Of a DNA stretch of 64,000 nt, positions 57,629 to 64,000 are shown piece by piece; within the stretch, counting starts at the first letter, position 1, and each line of letters opens with the position of its first letter. The position numbers and the translations under genes were made by a program. A model generated the notes under the pieces. It did not search any database and was not told the DNA's origin. It was given only the letters and a program-made list of their open reading frames with translations. The stretch spans positions 744,001-808,000 of the forward strand of contig NZ_CP012808.1 in the NCBI RefSeq assembly GCF_001307195.1, in the 5' to 3' direction. The stretch is from Acinetobacter equi (lineage in GTDB: Bacteria; Pseudomonadota; Gammaproteobacteria; Pseudomonadales; Moraxellaceae).

Positions 57629-58744
57629 ATGGGTATTATCGTGAAAATAAGGCGATATTTAGCATGCTTAGTATTAAGTAACACACTAACTGCTTGTGCA
57701 ATAACATCGGGCCTACAAACATCGGACTTAAAACATGATGGACTGTTTAAAACTGAATTAGGTACCGAAGTTAATATTATTAAAATTACCCAAGATTCCA
57801 TTCTCAAACTAGAGCCTTCGGAAGTAAATTTACACCATAAATATGCCCATCTTTTTGATATAGATCACACTATTTATGATTTAAATCCAGGTGATATTCT
57901 TTCTATTTATTTATGGGCATATCCAGAAATCACACCGCCAACCAATGTAGTAAGCACAGAACAAGCAATTCAAGCTTCTGGCTATCAAATTGATCAAAAT
58001 GGTTATATTCACTTTCCAATCGTTGGTCGTTATAAAGCAGCTGGAAAATCATTGACACAAGTGAGCTATGAATTACAGCAAAAGCTTGCTCAATATTTAA
58101 AAACACCAGATGTTATTGTCCGAGTACTTTCATATCAAGGAAAGCGCTTTTCTGTTCAAGGTAACGTACAAAAAAGTGGTCAATATGCTTTAACCGATCA
58201 ACCAATCAGCCTATATACCGCATTAGGCATGGCGGGTGGAGTAAATAACCAATATGGTGCAAATACATCAATAAATCTCATTCGTAATCGTCATGTTTAT
58301 ACGCTTAATAATATTCAACTTGAAAATGTGGGTTTGTCATTAAATCGTTTACTCATCCAGCCTAATGACACCATTTACGTCAATTCAAAAGACAATCAAA
58401 AGATTTACATCATGGGTGAAGCTGGTCGTAATCAAGCTCTATCTTTACGTGATCAAGGTATGTCTTTAAGCGATGTTATTGGTGAAAGTTTAGGCTTAAA
58501 TGCGATGTCTGCAAATCGAAGTAAAGTCTATGTTGTGCGCAATAATCAAAATGAAAATTTAACAGAAGTCTATCATCTAGATTTAAGCAGTATTGCTGAT
58601 TTCGGCTTAGCCAATAAATTTACTATGCAAAGCAATGACATTGTGTACATTGATGTTGCAGGACTTGCCCGTTGGCAACGTGTCATCAATCAAATGCTAC
58701 CTTTTTCAAATATTATTTATAATGTTGATCGATTGGGGCAGTAA
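57629..58744 (+). CDS. wza: Wza, outer-membrane capsule export lipoprotein
   Basis: The 371-residue protein has a lipoprotein signal peptide with lipobox LTAC (Cys at about 23), a polysaccharide-export domain (DLNPGDILSIYLW, QNGYIHFPIVGR) and two SLBB domains (GNVQKSGQYALTDQP, GEAGRNQALSL). It forms the octameric outer-membrane channel that works with Wzc. A GTG five codons into the frame could be the real start, as the ATG has no clear ribosome site. It overlaps wzb by one base, and wza-wzb-wzc form one operon. Confidence 0.95.
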   Translation: MGIIVKIRRYLACLVLSNTLTACAITSGLQTSDLKHDGLFKTELGTEVNIIKITQDSILKLEPSEVNLHHKYAHLFDIDHTIYDLNPGDILSIYLWAYPEITPPTNVVSTEQAIQASGYQIDQNGYIHFPIVGRYKAAGKSLTQVSYELQQKLAQYLKTPDVIVRVLSYQGKRFSVQGNVQKSGQYALTDQPISLYTALGMAGGVNNQYGANTSINLIRNRHVYTLNNIQLENVGLSLNRLLIQPNDTIYVNSKDNQKIYIMGEAGRNQALSLRDQGMSLSDVIGESLGLNAMSANRSKVYVVRNNQNENLTEVYHLDLSSIADFGLANKFTMQSNDIVYIDVAGLARWQRVINQMLPFSNIIYNVDRLGQ

Positions 58745-59172
58745 TGCAATTTGCTCATATTCTCATTGTCTGCCAAGGAAATATTTGCAGAAGCCCTATG
58801 GCAGAATATTTCCTAAAAAAAATTCGTCCAGATTTACAAATAGTATCTGCTGGAATTATGGGCTTAATTGAACATGGTGCTGATGACAAAGCGATGATCA
58901 GCATGCAACAAGAAGATATTGATCTTCAAAATCATAAATCACAAAAACTAAATCTTGCACTCATAAAAAATGCAGATCTTATTTTAGTGATGAGTACAGA
59001 CCAAAAACAATATATTGAAAAAACATGGCCTTTTGCTAAAGGAAAAGTTTTCCGACTAGGTCATTGGCGTGATATCGACATTGTAGATCCTTACCAACAA
59101 AATCAGGCCGTATTTAATGAGACTTGTCGATTAATTAAATACTGTGTTGATGATTGGAAAAATGCAATTTAA
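58744..59172 (+). CDS. wzb: Wzb, low-molecular-weight protein tyrosine phosphatase
   Basis: The 142-residue protein has the active site CQGNICRS (Cys, five residues, Arg) near the N-terminus and the catalytic Asp in DIVDPY near residue 117. It removes phosphate from the tyrosine tail of Wzc, and the phosphorylation cycle controls polymer length and export. It lies between wza and wzc with a 19-base gap to the latter. Confidence 0.95.
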   Translation: MQFAHILIVCQGNICRSPMAEYFLKKIRPDLQIVSAGIMGLIEHGADDKAMISMQQEDIDLQNHKSQKLNLALIKNADLILVMSTDQKQYIEKTWPFAKGKVFRLGHWRDIDIVDPYQQNQAVFNETCRLIKYCVDDWKNAI

Positions 59173-59191
59173 TGAAAAGTAAGAATTAGTT

Positions 59192-61366
59192 ATGAACACA
59201 AAACAAAATATTGAAGATCATATAGATTTAAAAGAACTATTTTTTTCAATCATCGCTCATTGGCTTTTAATTTTAATTTGTATTGTTCTCAGCCTTTTTA
59301 TTGCCCTAATGTATTTGAGAGTGACTCCAAATATCTATTCGGTCAATGCATTGGTACAAGTTGAAGAGAAAAAAGGAACTTCTGCTGCACTATTGGGAGA
59401 TCTATCAAATATCGTTGATCAGAAACAGCCCGCCCAAACAGAAATTGAAATTCTAAAATCGCGATTGGTTTTAGGAGATGTTATTCGCCATTTAAATTTA
59501 GATATTGCAATTACAGGTGATAAAACATCACTTCTTGATAGATTAATACATAAAAATCAATATATAACTGAATATCATGCACAATCTATTATTTTTAATG
59601 ATGATAAGAAATCATTTCGTATTCAAAAGTTTATTATTCCTGAAAAATATTTAGATCATCCTCTAGAAATTCATTTTAAAGATAATGTTTTTAGTTTATA
59701 TGACACAGAAACTGAAACAAAACTTATTCAACTTCCTTTAAATCAGGATCATATTACTCGAACAGTAGATGGCGAATGGCATCTTTCTATTTATACGTCA
59801 GATCATCATAATTCTTCTTACTTTATTACGAAGAAATCTTTTCCACGCGCAATTAATGATATTTTGGGTCATTTTAGTGTTGCTGAAAAAGGGAAATTGA
59901 CAGGTATATTGAATTTACAATATCGTGGTGAAAATAGAGAACATATCACAAAGGTATTAAATTCCATTCTAAGTGCATATAACAAACAAAATATTGACCG
60001 TCGTACAGCTGAAACTGCCCAAACATTAAAGTTTTTAGATGAAAAATTACCTATATTATTGAATGAATTGATGGTCGCAGAACGCCAATTTAACGAATTT
60101 CGTGAAAAAAATAATACAATTGATATTACAAAAGAATCTGAACTTTATCTTACTCAAAGCATGCAGTTAGATACTCAAAGAGCTAAACTTCTTCAACAAG
60201 TTGCTGAAGCATCTTCAAAATATACGGATGCTCATCCAGTAATGCAGCAAATGAATGCTCAATTAACAGCGTTAAATCAAAAAATAGCTGAATTAGATGG
60301 TGTTTTGAAAAAACTACCAGATTTACAACATCAATATTTACAACTTTTCCGTGAGGTAGAAGTTAAACAACAACTTTATACATCTCTGCTTAACTCATCT
60401 CAACAACTTGCTATTGCTAAAGCTGGAGAAATTGGTAATGTCCGAATTATTGATACAGCTATTGATCCCATTACACCAATCAAACCATCAAAGCTAACCA
60501 TTATTGTATTATCTATTTTTATTGGTGGATTTATTGGCATAATGATTGCCATATTACGTAACTTCTTACGTAATGGAATCAAAGATGCACAACAAATTGA
60601 AAATACATTCGATATTCCAGTGTATGCAACTGTACCAAGATCAAAAACACAGCTAAATTGGGTAAAACTACGTAAACATAAAAAAAATCAAGTCATTCCA
60701 ATATTGGCAGTCCAAAATAGCACTGATATTGCAATTGAAAGTTTACGTAGCATGCGTACCGCTCTTCATGTCGCATCAAAAACTGCTAAAAATAATATCA
60801 TTATGATTACAGGCCCTGCCCCAGAAGTTGGCAAATCATTTACTTCAACAAATCTAGCTGTAATTCTTGCACAAGGTAAAAAGCGAGTTTTAATTATCGA
60901 TGCAGATATGCGTCGTGGAAACTTAGATCAATACTTTAATATGATAAATCAACCAGGTTTAGCAGAATATCTGAATAATCAGCTTGAGCTTGGCTGTGTC
61001 ACAAGAAAAACAAATATTGAAAATTTAGATTTAATTACGCGAGGAAAAAGCCCTCATAATCCATCGGAATTACTAAATTCAAATAATTTCAAGAAATTAT
61101 TAGATCATTTCGCAACACAATATGATTATATTTTAATTGATACTCCACCTATTTTAGCTGTAACAGATGGTCTGATTATTTCTCAATATGTCGGAATGAG
61201 TATACTCGTTGCTCGTTTTGCAAAAACACAAATCAAAGAGCTTGAAATTGTCATCAATCGTTTCAAGCAAGTAGATTCTCAAGTTACTGGTATCATTCTA
61301 AATGATATTCAAAAGTCAACCTTAGGATATAATTACAGTTATACATACCATTATGAAAATCGATAA
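59192..61366 (+). CDS. wzc: Wzc, capsule co-polymerase and tyrosine autokinase
   Basis: The 724-residue protein has a membrane segment at about 25-50, a large periplasmic coiled-coil region, a second membrane segment at about 430-455, and a cytoplasmic BY-kinase domain: Walker A GPAPEVGKS at about 541-549, Walker A' VLIIDADMRRG, Walker B ILIDTPP and a C-terminal tyrosine cluster in YNYSYTYHYENR. It controls chain length and docks on Wza. All kinase motifs are intact. A strong terminator lies 34 bases past the stop. Confidence 0.97.
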   Translation: MNTKQNIEDHIDLKELFFSIIAHWLLILICIVLSLFIALMYLRVTPNIYSVNALVQVEEKKGTSAALLGDLSNIVDQKQPAQTEIEILKSRLVLGDVIRHLNLDIAITGDKTSLLDRLIHKNQYITEYHAQSIIFNDDKKSFRIQKFIIPEKYLDHPLEIHFKDNVFSLYDTETETKLIQLPLNQDHITRTVDGEWHLSIYTSDHHNSSYFITKKSFPRAINDILGHFSVAEKGKLTGILNLQYRGENREHITKVLNSILSAYNKQNIDRRTAETAQTLKFLDEKLPILLNELMVAERQFNEFREKNNTIDITKESELYLTQSMQLDTQRAKLLQQVAEASSKYTDAHPVMQQMNAQLTALNQKIAELDGVLKKLPDLQHQYLQLFREVEVKQQLYTSLLNSSQQLAIAKAGEIGNVRIIDTAIDPITPIKPSKLTIIVLSIFIGGFIGIMIAILRNFLRNGIKDAQQIENTFDIPVYATVPRSKTQLNWVKLRKHKKNQVIPILAVQNSTDIAIESLRSMRTALHVASKTAKNNIIMITGPAPEVGKSFTSTNLAVILAQGKKRVLIIDADMRRGNLDQYFNMINQPGLAEYLNNQLELGCVTRKTNIENLDLITRGKSPHNPSELLNSNNFKKLLDHFATQYDYILIDTPPILAVTDGLIISQYVGMSILVARFAKTQIKELEIVINRFKQVDSQVTGIILNDIQKSTLGYNYSYTYHYENR

Positions 61367-61399
61367 TTTTTTATAATAATCATTATAACTTAGAAATAA

Positions 61400-61427
61400 A
61401 AACTCCCTCATCATGAGGGAGTTTTTT
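61400..61427. terminator. Terminator between wzc and dapB
   Basis: AACTCCCTCA pairs with TGAGGGAGTT and a T-run follows. The A-rich opposite side may let it serve the convergent dapB as well. Confidence 0.9.
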
Positions 61428-61442
61428 AATCTAATAAAAATA

Positions 61443-62273
<831 letters not shown>

Positions 62274-62499
62274 CTAATGTTGATTCAAAATTGTTCTTAC
62301 TATATCAAAAGTCATGGCTTTCTCTAAAAGGTTAAGAATAAATTTATTTCTTAAAATGACTTTTCTTTTTCATGAAAGCATTGATGATGCTAAACATCTA
62401 TTCATCCTGTTACTCTATTCATTATTTTTTTAAATACTCTTTACAATAAAAATAGCATACACATTACTATTTTCCTCTTAAACAAAATTTGTGCTCACA

Positions 62500-62889
62500 A
62501 TGAAATCTAAAACTCTTTATCATGGTTCTAGACACTTGGTTAAAATATTAGAGCCCAAACAAGCTAGTGGCTTTAAAACTGAAGATAATCAATTTGCAAT
62601 TTATGCAATTGAAAATAAAAAAATTGCTTCATTATTTTCAATTACTTATATTGGCTATACAAAAGATGCGAGATTTGAAATTCAACAAGAATTAGAAGAT
62701 TTTTACGTTCATCTCTACCATACAAGTGTTGATTGGAATCAAATTGGTTATTTATATATTCTTTCTTCTGAATACTTTAATAAAATTGATGAATATCAAT
62801 GGGTCGCATACAAACCTATCATTCCACAACGTATAGAAATTATTCAGCCTAGAATGTTAGAAAAATATATTAAAGATATTGATTTTTAA
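62500..62889 (+). CDS. Small protein of unknown function, possibly ART-like fold
   Basis: About 129 residues from the ATG at 62500 (a GTG at 62491 opens the frame three codons earlier). It is soluble with no signal. The N-terminus reads LYHGSRH, a block FAIYAIENKKIASLF follows, and DEYQWVAYKP is near the C-terminus. The spacing of His, Tyr and Glu recalls ADP-ribosyltransferase-like folds (H-Y-E triad), but I cannot assign a family with confidence. It lies alone between dapB and a probable small RNA, with no visible partner gene. Confidence 0.55.
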   Translation: MKSKTLYHGSRHLVKILEPKQASGFKTEDNQFAIYAIENKKIASLFSITYIGYTKDARFEIQQELEDFYVHLYHTSVDWNQIGYLYILSSEYFNKIDEYQWVAYKPIIPQRIEIIQPRMLEKYIKDIDF

Positions 62890-62909
62890 CAGGAAATAGT
62901 ATTCATTAT

Positions 62910-63068
62910 GAATGTAGTTTTCTCATTTTACCGGTTTTATTTGGTTCTATTGCATTAATCCTGATTGCACATTTGGTCAATAATATAAAAGCAAAACAAA
63001 AATGGCCACTGTATGGTTTAGGATTCATTCACTCGAAAAAAAAAATGATCTATAAACAAAAAACCTAG
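62910..63068 (+). pseudogene. Possible frameshifted remnant of a small membrane protein
   Basis: An ATG at 62910 opens MNVVFSFYRF but stops after 16 codons. A different frame through the same bases reads PVLFGSIALILIAHLVNNIK, then KAKQKWPLYGLGFIHSKKK, before a TAG at about 63066-63068, which looks like one membrane segment with a basic tail. A one-base change would join the two into a protein of roughly 50 residues. It is too short to be sure; it could also be chance. Confidence 0.3.
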
Positions 63069-63074
63069 TATTTT

Positions 63075-63092
63075 TGTAAGCTTTAACCTACA
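63075..63092 (+). promoter_or_regulatory. Probable GacA upstream activating box
   Basis: TGTAAG, six bases (CTTTAA), then CCTACA. The known GacA box upstream of rsmX/Y/Z genes is TGTAAG-N6-CTTACA, so this differs at one base. Its centre is about 65 bases before the inferred start of the small RNA, which suits an activator site. Confidence 0.7.
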
Positions 63093-63135
63093 CCAAAAGA
63101 AACTATATCGACTATCTATAAACATAAATAATTCA

Positions 63136-63141
63136 TATGAT
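63136..63141 (+). promoter_or_regulatory. -10 hexamer of the Rsm-like RNA
   Basis: TATGAT lies about eight bases before the first RNA hairpin. There is no good -35 at normal spacing, as is usual for activator-dependent promoters. Confidence 0.55.
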
Positions 63142-63148
63142 AAATACA

Positions 63149-63273
63149 TCAAGAACAGGATGTTCTAAAACATAAATGGAATTTAAGTTCTTACTCATGG
63201 ATGTGAGATATGACAGTATTGTTATATCAGGAACAGAATCTAAAAGCCCCGACAGGATGTTGGGGCTTTTTTT
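63149..63273 (+). ncRNA. Rsm/Csr-type small RNA that should sequester CsrA/RsmA
   Basis: The predicted RNA is about 125 nt. It contains five GGA motifs (63158, 63178, 63199, 63230, 63255). Two are exact ACAGGATGT, the optimal CsrA target, each at the tip of a hairpin: AGAACA-GGA-TGTTCT at 63152-63166 and the terminator stem at 63245-63267. A third sits in the loop of CTCAT-GGAT-GTGAG at 63194-63207. This is the design of RsmY, RsmZ and CsrB, which titrate CsrA off its mRNA targets. The upstream GacA-type box supports control by GacS/GacA. It lies between an unknown gene and dnaJ. The 5' end is inferred from the -10 element. Confidence 0.78.
63245..63273 (+). terminator. Terminator of the Rsm-like RNA, with CsrA motif in its loop
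   Basis: AGCCCCGACA pairs with TGTTGGGGCT around GGA, followed by seven T. The same hairpin is both terminator and CsrA site. Confidence 0.9.
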
Positions 63274-63399
63274 ATAATTATGAATTCAAATCAAACTATT
63301 AAATTTCAAGGCTTAACTACTTTTTTTATAAATAAAATATTATTTATACCACAAAAAATCCATTATTTATCCTTCGCTTTATCGCATTATATTTATATC

Positions 63400-63471
63400 A
63401 GATACCCCCTAGCTATTAGTGATACTGCTAATAGTTTTTAGCCACATTCTTCCCAGTATGTGGCTTTTTTT
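63400..63471 (+). ncRNA. Candidate second small RNA with C-rich single strands
   Basis: No reading frame precedes a clear intrinsic terminator (AGCCACAT at 63440-63447 with ATGTGGCT at 63458-63465, then T-run). Just before it, CTATTAG at 63413-63419 pairs with CTAATAG at 63428-63434. A TATATT at 63388-63393 may be a -10, giving an RNA of about 70 nt. Unpaired CCCCCT and a TTCCC loop could base-pair with ribosome sites. Readthrough from the upstream RNA is also possible. Confidence 0.45.
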
Positions 63472-63520
63472 TATATGATGTTCACGCTCTCTACTAATAT
63501 TTTTAGTCTAATTTCAATAA

Positions 63521-63549
63521 AAAAAGGATGCAAATGCATCCTTTTTTTA
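63521..63549 (-). terminator. Terminator of dnaJ
   Basis: AAAAAGGATGC pairs with GCATCCTTTTT, 12 bases past the dnaJ stop on the minus strand. Confidence 0.9.
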
Positions 63550-63560
63550 TTCATGATAGC

Positions 63561-64000
63561 TTAGTCAAATAAACGATCAAAGAATGATTTTTTCTTTGGT
63601 GATGATTTATTATCATCACCATCCATTGTCGCTTGTAATTCTTGCAACAATTCACGCTGACGAGCAGTTAAGTTAACAGGTGTTTCAATCACAACTCTGC
63701 AAAGTAAATCACCAGTCATACTCGTACGTACGGGTTTTACACCTTTACCACGTAAACGGAAGAGTTTACCTGTTTGAGTACCTTCTGGAATTTTCAAACT
63801 TACACGACCATCTAGTGTTGGAATTTGAATTTCTTTACCTAAAGCAGCATCAGCAATACTTACAGGCACATCCATATACAAATCGGCACCATCACGTTGG
63901 AAAATTTCATGCTCACGCACAACAACTTCAACGTATAAGTCACCAGATTGTCCATCACGAATTGCTTCGCCTTTGCCTGCTAAACGAACACGGTCACCAT
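63561..64000 (-). CDS. dnaJ: Chaperone DnaJ, C-terminal part, cut by the window edge
   Basis: The minus strand is open from the right edge to the stop at 63561. The visible 145 or so residues match the DnaJ C-terminal substrate-binding domain: [68 protein letters not shown] and the end FFDRLFD. DnaJ delivers unfolded proteins to DnaK and stimulates its ATPase. The J-domain and zinc-binding part lie beyond the window. No start inside the window is real. Confidence 0.96.
   Translation of the reverse strand, partial: GDRVRLAGKGEAIRDGQSGDLYVEVVVREHEIFQRDGADLYMDVPVSIADAALGKEIQIPTLDGRVSLKIPEGTQTGKLFRLRGKGVKPVRTSMTGDLLCRVVIETPVNLTARQRELLQELQATMDGDDNKSSPKKKSFFDRLFD

Overview
The window is low-GC gammaproteobacterial DNA and looks like an Acinetobacter chromosome, probably not A. 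baumannii. The reasons are the K-locus gene set (wza-wzb-wzc, gna, itrB-qhbB-qhbA-gdr, galU-ugd-gpi-gne1-pgm), the ribBX-ribH-nusB-thiL-pgpA-glmU-glmS run, and dapB next to dnaJ. The species assignment is an inference from gene order and protein style only.

Bases 1 to 11403 are the right part of a genomic island. It carries the restriction half of a DNA phosphorothioation system (dptF, dptG and the first 560 codons of dptH, which runs off the left edge). A divergent, translationally coupled operon follows: a small protein plus two very large tyrosine recombinases. A convergent gene of unknown function comes next. The island ends at a 48-base copy of the 3' half of tRNA-Gly(GCC), which is followed by what looks like the original tRNA terminator. 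The intact tRNA-Gly should therefore lie beyond the left edge.

Bases 11404 to 13873 hold two carriers, an AEC-family permease and the glutamate symporter GltS. Bases 14065 to 30278 are a complete-looking group 2 (ABC-transporter, Kdo-linker) capsule locus: kpsM-kpsT-kpsE-kpsD for export; wecB-wecC for UDP-ManNAc and UDP-ManNAcA; a coiled-coil double glycosyltransferase; a TupA-like ATP-grasp ligase; two glycosyltransferases on the opposite strand; and the Kdo transferases kpsC and kpsS.

Bases 30652 to 37384 are housekeeping genes on the + strand: riboflavin (ribBX, ribH), nusB, thiL, pgpA, then glmU and glmS, which make the UDP-GlcNAc used by both polysaccharide loci. Bases 37440 to 61366 are a Wzx/Wzy-type capsule locus with its sugar supply, initiating transferase, three glycosyltransferases, two acetyltransferases, wzx, wzy, and the divergent wza-wzb-wzc export and control genes. 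Its predicted repeat unit contains a QuiNAc4N-acyl sugar and probably a hexosaminuronic acid. Two mechanistically different capsule systems thus lie about 7 kb apart.

The right end (61443 to 64000) has dapB, a small unknown gene, and the 3' end of dnaJ. Between the last two is a probable GacA-controlled, CsrA/RsmA-sequestering small RNA. It has an 18-bp upstream box, five GGA motifs, two exact ACAGGATGT hairpins and an intrinsic terminator. A second, less certain small RNA follows it. I regard the Rsm-like RNA, the recombinase trio with its tRNA-Gly attachment site, and the paired capsule systems as the items most worth following up.
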